From: Streptomyces sp. NBC_01408
GTDB taxonomy: Bacteria > Actinomycetota > Actinomycetes > Streptomycetales > Streptomycetaceae
NCBI RefSeq assembly: GCF_026340255.1
Contig: NZ_JAPEPJ010000001.1
Location: 186,001 to 250,000, forward strand
Direction: 5' to 3'
DNA: 64,000 nucleotides
This document shows positions 20,359-29,459 of the stretch, piece by piece (within the stretch, counting starts at the first letter, position 1; every line of letters begins with the position of its first letter). The translations under genes were made by a program, and so were the position numbers. The notes below the pieces were generated by a model, which saw only the letters and a program-made list of their open reading frames with translations, was not told where the DNA came from and did not search any database.

Positions 20359-20991
20359 TCAGCGGGAAGCGGTGACGCCCGTCAGGGCCGTGACCACCGG
20401 GTCCAGCGCCTGGTTGATCTCGTCGCCGATCGAGCGGAAGAAGGTGATGGGGGCCCCGTACGGGTCGTACACCTCGTCGGCGTCCGGCGAGGGTGCCAGC
20501 AGCCAGCCGCGCAGCGCGGCGGCGGCCCGCACCAGGGCGCGAGCCCGCTCCGCCATCCCGTCGTCGAGCGGCGGCAGCGTGGCGGGGTCTATGGCCCGCA
20601 CCAGCCGGGTGAACTCCTTCAGCGTGAAGGTCCGCAGGCCCGCCGAGTGGCCCATCGAGATGACCTGCGCCCGGTGGTCGCGGGTCGCGGTCAGCACCAG
20701 GTCGGCGCGGATGACGTGCTCGTCGAGCAGCTCCCGGCCGGTGAAGCCGGTGGCGTCGGCCCCGAAGTCCGCCAGCACCGCGGCCGCGTTCGCCTCCATC
20801 GGGGCCCCCTCGTGGCCCCAGGTGCCGGCGCTCTCCACGAGGAGGTCGCCGGTGACGAGCCCGCCGAGGCGGTGCGAGAGGGCGTGCCGCGTCAGCCGCT
20901 CGGTGATGGGCGAGCGGCACACGTTGCCGGTGCTGACGTGGAGTATGCGGAAGGTGCCGTCCCCGGCTATGCCACGCCCCTCAGGGGTCAC
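20359..20991 (-). CDS. Low-molecular-weight protein tyrosine phosphatase-like protein lacking the catalytic Cys
   Basis: A 210-residue protein with the LMW-PTP fold. The P-loop that normally reads V-C-x-G-N-x-C-R-S reads V19-S20-T21-G22-N23-V24-C25-R26-S27: the nucleophilic Cys is Ser (codon AGC). The second Cys, the phosphate-binding Arg and the C-terminal general-acid motif D176-P177-Y are kept. It should still bind phosphate or phosphotyrosine but is unlikely to hydrolyse it by the usual route. The GTG start overlaps the upstream tsaC-like stop as GTGA, so the two are co-translated. Confidence 0.88.
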   Translation of the reverse strand: MTPEGRGIAGDGTFRILHVSTGNVCRSPITERLTRHALSHRLGGLVTGDLLVESAGTWGHEGAPMEANAAAVLADFGADATGFTGRELLDEHVIRADLVLTATRDHRAQVISMGHSAGLRTFTLKEFTRLVRAIDPATLPPLDDGMAERARALVRAAAALRGWLLAPSPDADEVYDPYGAPITFFRSIGDEINQALDPVVTALTGVTASR

Positions 20992-21635
20992 GGGGCGACC
21001 TCGAGGTCGGGTACGACCTCCCGCAGCTGGTCCGCGGTGAGCGCGCCCTCGCGCAGCAGGACGGGGACCTTCCCGGTGACGTCGACGATCGACGAGGGCT
21101 GGATGCCGGGCGTCGGCCCGCCGTCCAGGTACACGGACACGGAGTCGCCGAGCATCTCGCGCGCCGCGTCGCAGTCCTCGGGCGCCGGGTGGCCGGACAG
21201 GTTGGCGGAGGACACGGCCATCGGGCCGACCTCGGTCAGCAGCTCGATGGCGACCGGGTGCAGGGGCATGCGTACGGCCACGGTGCCCTGGGTGTCCCCC
21301 AGGTCCCAGGCCAGCGACGGCTGGTGCTTGGCGACCAGGGTCAGCGCGCCCGGCCAGAAGGCGTCGACGAGCTCCCAGGCCTGCTCGGAGAAGTCCGTGA
21401 CGAGGCCGTGCAGGGTGTTGGGGGAGCCGATGAGGACCGGGGTGGGCATGCCGCGGCCACGCCCCTTGGCAGCGAGCAGGTCGTTCACGGCCTCCGGGCT
21501 GAAGGCGTCCGCGCCGATCCCGTACAGGGTGTCGGTGGGCAGCACGACGAGCTCGCCGCGGCGCACGGCGGATGCGGCTTCGCGCAGACCCGTCTTGCGG
21601 TCCGTCGCGTCGTTGCAGTCGTATCGCCGGGCCAT
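20988..21635 (-). CDS. tsaC: Sua5/YciO/YrdC family, threonylcarbamoyl-AMP synthase
   Basis: A 215-residue YrdC-domain protein. The family makes threonylcarbamoyl-AMP from Thr, bicarbonate and ATP for the t6A37 modification of ANN-decoding tRNAs. Typical elements are VLPTDTLYGIGADAFSPEAV, GRGMPTPVLIGSP, WPGALTLVAKHQPSLAWDLGDTQGTVAVRMP (split over several strands) and SSANLSGHPAPED. There is no Sua5 C-terminal domain, so it is the short TsaC form. It follows prmC by 49 nt. Confidence 0.93.
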   Translation of the reverse strand: MARRYDCNDATDRKTGLREAASAVRRGELVVLPTDTLYGIGADAFSPEAVNDLLAAKGRGRGMPTPVLIGSPNTLHGLVTDFSEQAWELVDAFWPGALTLVAKHQPSLAWDLGDTQGTVAVRMPLHPVAIELLTEVGPMAVSSANLSGHPAPEDCDAAREMLGDSVSVYLDGGPTPGIQPSSIVDVTGKVPVLLREGALTADQLREVVPDLEVAP

Positions 21636-21684
21636 CAGCGGGCCTCCTCAAGCAGCAGGGGGGTGACGGGAAGGGTCGCGCCGG

Positions 21685-22530
21685 TCACGGCAGCGCCTTG
21701 CGGGCGGTCGCGAAGCGCGGGCGGTTGTTGAGGTCCGGGTGGTCGGCCGCGTCGGCCCAGCCGCGCTCCTCGGCGAAGATCCACGGGACCTGGCCGCCCT
21801 GGGTGTCGGCGTGCTCGATGACGACGATCCCGCCGGGCCGCAGCAGCCGGTGGGCGGTGCGTTCGATGCCGCGGATGGTGTCGAGGCCGTCCTCGCCGGA
21901 GAAGAGCGCCATCTCGGGGTCGTGGTCGCGGGCCTCGGGGGCGACGTACTCCCACTCGGTGAGCGGGATGTACGGCGGGTTCGAGATCACCAGGTCGACC
22001 TGGCCGTCCAGCTCGGGCAGGGCGCTCAGCGCGTCCCCCTGGTGGACGGTGACCCGGGAGCCCTCGGCGTTCTTACGGGTCCACCGCAGGGCGTCCTCGG
22101 ACAGCTCGACGGCGTGCACGCGCGAGCGCGGCACCTCCTGCGCCATGGCCAGCGCGATGGCGCCGGAGCCGGAGCACAGGTCCACGATCATCGGCTCGAC
22201 CACGTCCATGGCCCGGACGGCGTGTATGGCCCAGTCCACGACCGACTCGGTCTCGGGCCGGGGGACGAAGACCCCGGGCCCGACCTGGAGCTCCAGGTAG
22301 CGGAAGAAGGCGCGGCCGGTGATGTGCTGGAGCGGCTCGCGCGCCTCGCGGCGGGCGATGGCCTCCCAGTAGCGGGCGTCGAAGTCCGCGTCCTTGACCT
22401 GGTGCAGTTCCCCCCGTTTGACGCCGTGCACGAAGGCGGCGAGCTCCTCCGCGTCGAAGCGCGGTGAGGGCACGCCGGCGGCGGCCAGCCGCTGGGTGGC
22501 CTGGGCCACCTCGGCAAGCAGCAAGTTCAC
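21685..22530 (-). CDS. prmC: Release factor glutamine methyltransferase
   Basis: A 281-residue SAM-dependent enzyme that methylates the Gln of the GGQ motif of release factors. The N-terminal helical bundle is followed by a Rossmann domain with [15 protein letters not shown] and the signature NPPY in [18 protein letters not shown]. The GTG at 22530 is taken as start ([15 protein letters not shown]). It is directly downstream of its substrate gene prfA, 53 nt away. Confidence 0.95.
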   Translation of the reverse strand: MNLLLAEVAQATQRLAAAGVPSPRFDAEELAAFVHGVKRGELHQVKDADFDARYWEAIARREAREPLQHITGRAFFRYLELQVGPGVFVPRPETESVVDWAIHAVRAMDVVEPMIVDLCSGSGAIALAMAQEVPRSRVHAVELSEDALRWTRKNAEGSRVTVHQGDALSALPELDGQVDLVISNPPYIPLTEWEYVAPEARDHDPEMALFSGEDGLDTIRGIERTAHRLLRPGGIVVIEHADTQGGQVPWIFAEERGWADAADHPDLNNRPRFATARKALP

Positions 22531-22583
22531 GCTGGTCCTCCGGGCTGCTGTCGTACGGGGGTGGTGCGGGGATCGGGCTGGAA

Positions 22584-23663
22584 TCAGTGCGCGGCGGCGA
22601 GCTTGGCCGCGGAGTCCGTGTCGACGCAGGCCTGGATGACCGCGTCGAGGTCCCCGTCGAGCACCTGGTCCAAGTTGTACGCCTTGAAACCGGTCCGGTG
22701 GTCCGAGATCCGGTTTTCCGGGTAGTTGTACGTGCGGATCTTCTCGGAGCGGTCCACGGAGCGCACCTGGCTGCGGCGCACGTCCGAGGCCTCCTGCTCG
22801 GCGGCCTCCTGGGCGGCGGCCAGCAGCCGCGAACGCAGGATGCGCATGGCCTGCTCCTTGTTCTGGAGCTGGCTCTTCTCGTTCTGGCAGGAGGCGACCA
22901 CACCGGTCGGCAGGTGCGTGATGCGCACGGCCGAGTCGGTGGTGTTGACGGACTGGCCGCCGGGGCCCGAGGAGCGGTACACGTCGATGCGGAGGTCGTT
23001 CATGTTGACCTCGACCTCGACCTCCTCGGCCTCCGGGGTGACGAGCACGCCGGCGGCGGAGGTGTGGATGCGGCCCTGCGACTCGGTGGCCGGAACCCGC
23101 TGGACGCGGTGCACGCCGCCCTCGTACTTCAGGCGGGCCCACACGCCCTGGCCGGGCTCGGTGGCGCCGTTGCCGCCCTTGGTGCGGACGGAGACCTGGA
23201 CGTCCTTGTAGCCGCCGAGCTCGGACTCGGTGGCGTCGATGATCTCGGTCTTCCAGCCCACGCGCTCGGCGTAGCGCAGGTACATGCGCAGCAGGTCGCC
23301 GGCGAACAGCGCCGACTCGTCGCCGCCCGCGCCCGCCTTGACCTCGAGGAGCACGTCCTTGTCGTCGCTGGGGTCGCGCGGGACCAGCAGCAGGCGGAGC
23401 TTCTCGGTGAGCTCCTCGCGCTGCGCGGTCAGCTCCTTGACCTCGGCCACGAAGTCCGGGTCGTCCTGGGCGAACTCCTTCGCCGTCTCGATGTCCTCGG
23501 CCGACTGCTTCCAGGCACGGAAGGTCGCCACGATCGGGGTCAGCTCCGCGTAGCGCTTGTTCAGCTTGCGCGCGTTGGCCTGATCCGAGTGGACCGAAGG
23601 GTCGGCGAGCTTCTTCTCAAGATCGGCGTGCTCGCCGATCAGTTCCTCGACCGCCTCGAACAT
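22584..23663 (-). CDS. prfA: Peptide chain release factor 1
   Basis: RF1, 359 residues, which terminates translation at UAA and UAG. The GGQ loop is in [18 protein letters not shown]. The stop-codon recognition region corresponds to P-A-T-like [15 protein letters not shown]. The ATG at 23663 follows CAGGAG and gives the normal N-terminus [16 protein letters not shown]. It is co-directional with prmC, which modifies the GGQ glutamine. Confidence 0.97.
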   Translation of the reverse strand: MFEAVEELIGEHADLEKKLADPSVHSDQANARKLNKRYAELTPIVATFRAWKQSAEDIETAKEFAQDDPDFVAEVKELTAQREELTEKLRLLLVPRDPSDDKDVLLEVKAGAGGDESALFAGDLLRMYLRYAERVGWKTEIIDATESELGGYKDVQVSVRTKGGNGATEPGQGVWARLKYEGGVHRVQRVPATESQGRIHTSAAGVLVTPEAEEVEVEVNMNDLRIDVYRSSGPGGQSVNTTDSAVRITHLPTGVVASCQNEKSQLQNKEQAMRILRSRLLAAAQEAAEQEASDVRRSQVRSVDRSEKIRTYNYPENRISDHRTGFKAYNLDQVLDGDLDAVIQACVDTDSAAKLAAAH

Positions 23664-23727
23664 CGGGGGCTCCTGTGGTGAAAGTACGAAAGGACTGCAC
23701 GGGATGCCGTGCCGGGACGACGACAAA

Positions 23728-23780
23728 GGCGCCGGTCCGGCCGCCCCCGAGTGGACAGGGGGCGGCCGGTGACCGGCGCC
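23728..23780 (-). terminator. Large hairpin between rpmE and prfA
   Basis: GGCGCCGGTCCGGCCGCCCCC (split by two unpaired bases on the other side) pairs with the segment at 23758-23780, giving about 20 bp of stem around a 9-nt loop. It is the likely rpmE terminator. Confidence 0.8.
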
Positions 23781-23789
23781 TGGGTGTCG

Positions 23790-24008
23790 CTACTTCTTGG
23801 CAGCACCCTTGCCGAAGCGCGCCTCGAAGCGGGCCACGCGGCCACCGGTGTCGAGGATCTTCTGCTTGCCCGTGTAGAACGGGTGGCACTCGGAGCAGAC
23901 CTCGGCACGGATGGCACCGGCGGTCAGCGTGGAGCGGGTGGTGAACGACGCGCCACAGGTGCAGCTGACCTGGGTCTCGACGTACTCGGGGTGGATCTCG
24001 CTCTTCAA
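23790..24008 (-). CDS. rpmE: 50S ribosomal protein L31, zinc-binding type
   Basis: A 72-residue L31. Cys16, Cys18, Cys38 and Cys41 form the zinc-binding set (C-x-C ... C-x2-C), so this is the C+ form rather than the zinc-free paralogue. The start is a TTG at 24008 preceded by AGGAGA. It has its own promoter and a strong terminator, so it appears to be a single-gene unit. Confidence 0.96.
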   Translation of the reverse strand: MKSEIHPEYVETQVSCTCGASFTTRSTLTAGAIRAEVCSECHPFYTGKQKILDTGGRVARFEARFGKGAAKK

Positions 24009-24076
24009 GGTGTCTCCTAGATTCGGGAGGGCGCCGGGTCGCAGGAGCCGAATTGCGCACTGCGTGAACCGGGGCC

Positions 24077-24112
24077 GACAGACCAGTCTGCCAGGACCGG
24101 GCTGCCTGTCAA
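24077..24112 (-). promoter_or_regulatory. Putative rpmE promoter with palindrome at -10
   Basis: On the minus strand TTGACA (24107-24112) and CAGACT (24085-24090) are 16 bp apart. The perfect dyad CAGAC-CA-GTCTG (24077-24088) overlaps the -10 region and could be an operator. It does not resemble the AT-rich Zur box. Confidence 0.45.
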
Positions 24113-24203
24113 AATTCTGAGGACGCCTCCCTCAACGGGAGCGGGCCGGCATCTATTCCGCACCCCCGCGGATCCCTTCCCGATCCCTTGCGGACCGGGG
24201 GTC

Positions 24204-25304
24204 CTACTGGACGATCCCGCCGGCCGTGCTCTTGTCCCCCATGGAGTTCGTGGTGGCCTCGGCCGGGATGGGCTGGTCCGCCAGCAGGGCGTCCCAGACG
24301 AGCTTGGACTCCTTGGTGAGCGGCGCGACGCGGTCGTTGTCGCGGGGGTCGACGGTCACCGGCAGGGTGATCATCTGCATGTCCTGGGCGTCGATGCCCT
24401 GGAGGCCCTGGGCGAAGCCCATGAGGGACTTCACGTCGCCGAGCGCCTTGTCGGTGGTGAGCGCCTTGGTCCCGGAGTCGGCGAGGGCGAGCAGCTGCTT
24501 GGGGTTGCCGAACACGCCGATGCTCTTGACCTGCTTGATCAGTGCCTTGATGAAGGCCTGCTGGAGCTGTATTCGGCCCAGGTCGCTGCCGTCGCCGACG
24601 CTCTTGCGGGTGCGGACGAGGCCGAGGGCCTGCTCCCCGTTGAGCTTGTTGGGGCCGGCCGCGAGGTCGAGGTGGCTGGCGTCGTCCTTGATCGGCTTGG
24701 TGGTGGTCACCTCGACGCCGCCGAGGTTGTCGATGATCTTCTTGAAGCCCGTGAAGTCGACCTCGATGTAGTGGTCCATGCGGATCCCCGACATCTTCTC
24801 GACCGTCTTGACCGCGCAGGCCGCCCCGCCGATCGTGTAGGCCTCGTTGAACTGCCTGCGCGTCCCGCCGGGGTCGGTCTTCCCGTTGGCCGTGGTGCAG
24901 GAGGGTCGCGCGGTCATGGTGTCGCGGGGTATCGATATGACGCTGGCCTTCTCGTGGCCCTCGTACAGATGGACGATCATCGCGGTGTCGGAGCGGGCGG
25001 AGCCGCCGTCGTCCCGCCCGTACTCGCCGTTGGCGCCGACGCGGGAGTCCGAGCCGAGGACGAGGATGTCCATCGAGCCGTTGTCCACGTTCTGCGGCCG
25101 GTCGGCGCCCAGGGCCGCGTCGATGTCGACGGTCTTCAGATTGCCGTTGAGCTTGAAGTAGAAGTAGCCGAGGCCCGCACCGCCCAGCAGGACCACGCCC
25201 GCGGCGCTCCATGCGGCGATGACGAGGGCTCTGCGGCGCCTGGGCGGTTTCCGTCGGCGCCGACCTGCGGCACGCCGCCCGCCACCCGTGCTGTCCTGGC
25301 TCAT
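24204..25304 (-). CDS. LytR-CpsA-Psr (LCP) family wall-polymer ligase
   Basis: A 366-residue LCP protein expected to attach undecaprenyl-linked glycopolymers to peptidoglycan outside the membrane. The N-terminus is basic ([16 protein letters not shown]), then one membrane helix (residues ~28-52). The extracellular domain has DILVLGSDSR, MIVHLYEGHEKASVISIPRDT with the conserved Arg/Asp, DHYIEVDFTGFKKIIDNLGGVEV and GLVRTRKSVGDGSDLGRIQLQQ. The transferase gene at 17.6-18.9 kb could supply its lipid-linked substrate. Transcribed alone. Confidence 0.93.
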   Translation of the reverse strand: MSQDSTGGGRRAAGRRRRKPPRRRRALVIAAWSAAGVVLLGGAGLGYFYFKLNGNLKTVDIDAALGADRPQNVDNGSMDILVLGSDSRVGANGEYGRDDGGSARSDTAMIVHLYEGHEKASVISIPRDTMTARPSCTTANGKTDPGGTRRQFNEAYTIGGAACAVKTVEKMSGIRMDHYIEVDFTGFKKIIDNLGGVEVTTTKPIKDDASHLDLAAGPNKLNGEQALGLVRTRKSVGDGSDLGRIQLQQAFIKALIKQVKSIGVFGNPKQLLALADSGTKALTTDKALGDVKSLMGFAQGLQGIDAQDMQMITLPVTVDPRDNDRVAPLTKESKLVWDALLADQPIPAEATTNSMGDKSTAGGIVQ

Positions 25305-25642
25305 GCTCTCCTCAGTCCTGGGTCCGGTCCCCGGTCCGCTACGGCCGGTTGCTTCTCACCCTGCGGTCCACTGACACAGACGGCCGAAACGCCCCCCAGG
25401 GTTCCACGGCCGCCGTAGTCGCCCGGCCGGGGCGGCGCGCTCGGCCCCGCACCGCCCGCCGCGCCCGGCACCGCGCCGACCTGGGGCTTTACCCGGGGAC
25501 GCCGGCAGCCGGGCGCACGTTCCGGGGGTGCCGGAGTGTGGCGAAGCTCGCACCGGGCGTGAACGGGCACAGCCGCCCCCGCCGCGGGTGCGGCGGGGGC
25601 GGCTGTGGTGACGCGGACCTGTTGCGGACCGGCTGTCAGACG
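25305..25642. other. Intergenic region, LCP promoter side and rho 3' end
   Basis: 338 nt between the LCP start and the rho stop. The rho-proximal part holds a very strong hairpin (25568-25607); the rest, very GC-rich, presumably carries the LCP promoter. No gene or RNA is recognised. Confidence 0.6.
25568..25607 (-). terminator. Strong terminator of rho
   Basis: Two perfect 18-bp arms (25568-25585 and 25590-25607, core CCGCCCCCGCC/GGCGGGGGCGG) enclose a GGGT tetraloop, 36 nt after the rho stop codon. Confidence 0.9.
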
Positions 25643-27808
25643 TCAGTCGTCGTTCTTGCCCGACGGGGTCGTCTTCGCGATCTGCATCAGGAACTCGGCG
25701 TTCGACTTCGTCTGCTTCATCTTGTCGAGCAGCAGCTCGATCGCCTGCTGCGAGTCGAGCGCGTGCAGCACCCGGCGCAGCTTCCAGGTGATGGAGAGCT
25801 CCTCGCTGTTGAGCAGGATCTCCTCCTTGCGGGTGCCCGACGCGTCGACGTCGACGGCCGGGAAGATGCGCTTGTCGGCGAGCTTCCGGTCGAGCTTGAG
25901 CTCCATGTTGCCGGTGCCCTTGAACTCCTCGAAGATCACCTCGTCCATGCGCGAGCCGGTGTCGACCAGCGCGGTGGCCAGGATGGTCAGCGAGCCGCCG
26001 TCCTCGATGTTGCGCGCGGCACCGAAGAAGCGCTTCGGCGGGTACAGCGCGGTCGAGTCGACACCACCGGACAGGATGCGGCCGGAGGCGGGCGCCGCGA
26101 GGTTGTACGCGCGGCCCAGACGGGTGATGGAGTCCAGCAGGACGACCACGTCGTGACCCAGCTCGACGAGACGCTTGGCGCGCTCGATGGCCAGCTCGGC
26201 AACGGTGGTGTGGTCCTCGGCCGGGCGGTCGAAGGTCGAGGAGATGACCTCGCCCTTGACCGACCGCTGCATGTCGGTGACCTCTTCCGGACGCTCGTCG
26301 ACCAGGACGACCATCAGGTGGCACTCGGGGTTGTTGACGGTGATCGCGTTGGCGATCGACTGCATGATCATCGTCTTGCCGGCCTTCGGCGGCGAGACGA
26401 TGAGACCACGCTGGCCCTTGCCGATCGGGGCGACCAGGTCGATGATCCGACCGGTCAGCACGCCCGGGTCGGTCTCCAAGCGGAGCCGGTCCTGCGGGTA
26501 GAGCGGGGTCAGCTTCTGGAACTCCGGCCGTCCACGCCCGGATTCGGGCGCCATGCCGTTCACCGAGTCCAGCCGCACAAGGGCGTTGAACTTCTCGCGG
26601 CGCTCGCCGTCCTTGGGCTGGCGCACGGCACCGGTGGTGTGGTCACCCTTGCGCAGACCCGCCTTGCGGACCTGTGCGAGGGAGACGTACACGTCGTTGG
26701 GGCCGGGCAGGTAGCCCGAGGTCCGGATGAACGCGTAGTTGTCGAGGATGTCGAGGATGCCCGCGACGGGGATCAGCACGTCGTCGTCGGCGACCTGCGG
26801 CTCGCTCGGCGCGAACTCGTCACGGCCGCGACGGCCACGGCGGTCGCGGTAACGGCCGCGACGGCCACGGCGGCCGCCCTCGTCGTCGAAGTCGTCCTGC
26901 GGACCGTTGTCCGGGGGACCCTGACGGTCCTGACGGTCCTGACGGCCCTGCTGACCCTGACCCTGACCCTGGCCCTGACCGCGGCCGCCCTGCTGCTGGC
27001 GGTCCTGACGGTCGGCACGGTCCTGACGGGTGGCGCCCTGACCGGCCTGCGCGCCCTGGCCCTGAGCCTGCGCCTGGCCGCCCTGGCCCTGGTCATCGGC
27101 CTTCACACCGCGGTCACGGCGGTCACGCTGGCGGTCGCCGCGCTCGGCACGGTCACCGCGGTCGCGGCGGTCGCGACGGCCGCGGCCCTCGCCGTCCTGG
27201 CCCTGCGGCTGGCCGGAGACTGCCGTGGCGGCCTCCGCCTTCGCCTCGGGCTGGGCGACGGGCTCGGCCTTGACGGTCTCGGTCTTCTGCTCCACCTGCA
27301 CGGCGGCGGGGGCCGAGGCCTCCGGGCTGCCGGAGGGGGCGGTGGCGCGGCGGCGGCGACGCTCGCCGGCCGGGGCCTCGTCTCCCCCACGATCGGCTTC
27401 GCTCGCGCGGGAGGGACCCCCGGCCGGCTGGCCCGGGATCTCGATCTGCGCCTGCGTGGCGGGCTTCTCGGCGGGCGCCTCTGTGGCGGCCTCACCCGTA
27501 CGGGCCTTGCTGGTGGCGCGGCGCTTCGGCTTGGCCTCGGCGGTGTCGGCGGCTCCGGCGGCGGAGGACGCGGCCTTGGGGGCACTGCCGCCCGCCTGCG
27601 CCTCCTTGATGACCTCGATCAGCTGGCTCTTGCGCATCCGCGCGGTGCCCCTGATACCGAGGCCCGACGCGACCTGCTGCAGCTCGGCCAGGACCATGCC
27701 GTCAAGGCCGGTGCCGCTGCGGCGACGCTTGGGTGCGGCGCCCGCGGCGGGGGCACTGGTGTCGACATTGGTGTCGGCAGCGCCCATCAGATCGGTGGTG
27801 TCGCTCAC
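25643..27808 (-). CDS. rho: Transcription termination factor Rho, with long disordered insert
   Basis: Hexameric RNA helicase, about 721 residues against ~420 in E. coli. The N-terminal Rho-N helix ([19 protein letters not shown]...[10 protein letters not shown]) is followed by a ~250-residue low-complexity insert: first Ala/Pro/Glu-rich, then Arg/Asp/Gly/Gln-rich with QGQGQGQG and RQDRQDRQ runs. The RNA-binding domain ([25 protein letters not shown]) and ATPase core follow, with Walker [12 protein letters not shown] and Walker [17 protein letters not shown]. The GTG at 27808 follows GGAAGGA; the frame upstream is not supported. It has a strong terminator of its own. Confidence 0.96.
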   Translation of the reverse strand: MSDTTDLMGAADTNVDTSAPAAGAAPKRRRSGTGLDGMVLAELQQVASGLGIRGTARMRKSQLIEVIKEAQAGGSAPKAASSAAGAADTAEAKPKRRATSKARTGEAATEAPAEKPATQAQIEIPGQPAGGPSRASEADRGGDEAPAGERRRRRATAPSGSPEASAPAAVQVEQKTETVKAEPVAQPEAKAEAATAVSGQPQGQDGEGRGRRDRRDRGDRAERGDRQRDRRDRGVKADDQGQGGQAQAQGQGAQAGQGATRQDRADRQDRQQQGGRGQGQGQGQGQQGRQDRQDRQGPPDNGPQDDFDDEGGRRGRRGRYRDRRGRRGRDEFAPSEPQVADDDVLIPVAGILDILDNYAFIRTSGYLPGPNDVYVSLAQVRKAGLRKGDHTTGAVRQPKDGERREKFNALVRLDSVNGMAPESGRGRPEFQKLTPLYPQDRLRLETDPGVLTGRIIDLVAPIGKGQRGLIVSPPKAGKTMIMQSIANAITVNNPECHLMVVLVDERPEEVTDMQRSVKGEVISSTFDRPAEDHTTVAELAIERAKRLVELGHDVVVLLDSITRLGRAYNLAAPASGRILSGGVDSTALYPPKRFFGAARNIEDGGSLTILATALVDTGSRMDEVIFEEFKGTGNMELKLDRKLADKRIFPAVDVDASGTRKEEILLNSEELSITWKLRRVLHALDSQQAIELLLDKMKQTKSNAEFLMQIAKTTPSGKNDD

Positions 27809-28249
27809 GAAGGGTCCTTCCCTGGAGCGGACGTCGGCCTGTCTGGCTCGGCGACCGGTTGTGCTGTCCGACAACAGTCCGTGACCTGATGGGTCGTGGA
27901 CCGCGGCCGGGGCGGTGGTCCGCCGGTAGAGATACGGCGGAGAGAAACGTGCATGGGTGGTTCCGGCGAGAAGCCCCCGAGCTGGAAGCGTGGGAATGTC
28001 ACGCCGATTCCGGAGCGTGCTCGAAACTGCTGGAAGTGATCAAAGCAGTCGGGGAGGCTCCCGGAAGAAAGGTGGTCCCGGATGGGGACACTGAGCACCG
28101 AGCCATGGCGGCTTCGGATGCGCACTTGAGATTAACACTACCGGATCCAACAGACATTCCCCCTCTCAATCACCGGCAATCGCGCCTTCCGGCACGGGCG
28201 GCCTGCCCTGACCGCCCGCCCCGGACCGGCCGGGTCCCCGTGGAACGGC
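27809..28249. other. rho leader / thrB 3' region
   Basis: 441 nt between the rho start and the thrB stop, both minus strand. The thrB-proximal end has a GGGCGG...CCGCCC stem (28196-28217), a probable thrB terminator. The middle has an AT-richer block at 28128-28170 likely to be the rho promoter, leaving a leader of up to ~300 nt, long enough for autoregulation. A 106-codon open frame within it lacks convincing coding character. Confidence 0.5.
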
Positions 28250-29176
28250 TCAGCCGCCCTGGGCACCCAGCGGGAGTACGCTCGCGCCCGCGGCGTCGAG
28301 GGCCAGCCGGGTGGCGGCCCATCCCTCGCCCGCGAGCCGCGCGACCTTGTCGGCCGCGCCGTTGTCGACCAGCGCCAGGACCGTGGGGCCCGCGCCGGAG
28401 ATGACCGCGGGGATGCCGTCCGCCCGCAGCCTGCCCACCAGTGCCACGCTCTCGGGCATCGCCGGGGTCCGGTAGTCCTGGTGGAGCCGGTCCTCGGTCG
28501 CCGCCAGCAGGTACTCGGGACGCCTGGTCAGGGCCTCCACGAGCAGGGCGGCGCGGCCCGCGTTGACCGCCGCGTCCACATGCGGGACCGTACGCGGCAG
28601 CAGGCCGCGCGCGGTCTCCGTCAGGACCGGCTTCGAGGGGACGAAGACCACCGGAACGATGGAATCGGCGGGCTCCATCCGGATCGCCTTGGCGCTGCCC
28701 CCGTCCATCCACGCCAGGGTGAAGCCGCCGAGCAGACAGGCGGCGACGTTGTCGGGGTGGCCCTCGATCTCGGTGGCGAGCTCCAGCAGCGCCGAGTCGT
28801 CGAGCCTGCCCTCGCCGCCTATCGTCACGGCACGGGCGGCCACGATGCCCGCGCAGATGGCGGCGGAGGAGGAACCGAGGCCGCGGCCGTGCGGAATGCG
28901 GTTCGCGCAGACGACCTCGAGGCCCCGGGGCTGTCCGCCCAGCAGGTCGAAGGCCGTGCGCATGGAGCGTACGAGCAGGTGGCTCTCGTCCCGCGGGAGG
29001 CTGTCGGCGCCTTCGCCCGCGATGTCGATGTCCAGGCCGGAGTCGGCCACTCGGACGACGACGTCGTCGTAGAGCCCCAGGGCGAGACCGAGGGTGTCGA
29101 AGCCCGGGCCGAGGTTGGCACTACTGGCGGGGACGCGCACCCGTACGGCGGCGGCGCGGAACGCTGGACCGGCCAT
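28250..29176 (-). CDS. thrB: Homoserine kinase
   Basis: GHMP kinase, 308 residues, that phosphorylates homoserine for threonine synthesis. The ATP loop is PHGRGLGSSSAAICAG (residues ~95-110). The N-terminal VRVRVPASSANLGPGFDTLGLALGLYDDV is characteristic, and the C-terminal motif is PAVISGAGPTVLAL. The ATG at 29176 gives the standard N-terminus; the frame extends upstream without homology. It is third in the order hom-thrC-thrB, but separated from thrC by 283 nt and a terminator. Confidence 0.96.
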   Translation of the reverse strand: MAGPAFRAAAVRVRVPASSANLGPGFDTLGLALGLYDDVVVRVADSGLDIDIAGEGADSLPRDESHLLVRSMRTAFDLLGGQPRGLEVVCANRIPHGRGLGSSSAAICAGIVAARAVTIGGEGRLDDSALLELATEIEGHPDNVAACLLGGFTLAWMDGGSAKAIRMEPADSIVPVVFVPSKPVLTETARGLLPRTVPHVDAAVNAGRAALLVEALTRRPEYLLAATEDRLHQDYRTPAMPESVALVGRLRADGIPAVISGAGPTVLALVDNGAADKVARLAGEGWAATRLALDAAGASVLPLGAQGG

Positions 29177-29415
29177 CGTCCGATGACACTCCTTGTGACT
29201 GTGCGAGATCTTCGCTCTTCGCTGGCTCGCTGCGAATGTACTGGAGAACGTACGACACCCGAAGGCCCTCGGGGCAGCACCGCAGTCATATGCGCGGTGG
29301 CGGATGTAAGTACAGCGTATCGAAGGAAGGTTCTCTCGCGACATAGGGCGCACACGAGGCGCACGATGCGTGTCGCGGACTTCCGCCGCACTTTTGTCGT
29401 CGTACGAGGTGAGTT

Positions 29416-29445
29416 GCCGGGTTCCGGATCACTCCGGAACCCGGC
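29416..29445 (-). terminator. Terminator between thrC and thrB
   Basis: GCCGGGTTCCGGA-TCAC-TCCGGAACCCGGC: a perfect 13-bp stem 14 nt past the thrC stop. It should uncouple thrB transcription from hom-thrC. Confidence 0.85.
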
Positions 29446-29459
29446 TCACGGGCGGTACG

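Noticed and set aside
19015..21666. 883-codon plus-strand ORF
   Set aside because: Antisense to glyA, the phosphatase-like gene and the tsaC-like gene, all of which have clear motifs.
24077..24088. Zur or DasR operator at the rpmE promoter
   Set aside because: CAGACCAGTCTG is a dyad, but does not match the AT-rich Zur box or the TGGTCTAGACCA-type dre sequence.
26780..27200. Minisatellite array in rho
   Set aside because: The repeats encode in-frame QG/RQD runs within rho and are best treated as a protein feature.
27805..28125. 106-codon ORF upstream of rho
   Set aside because: Overlaps the likely rho leader; codon bias is weak and no family is recognised.
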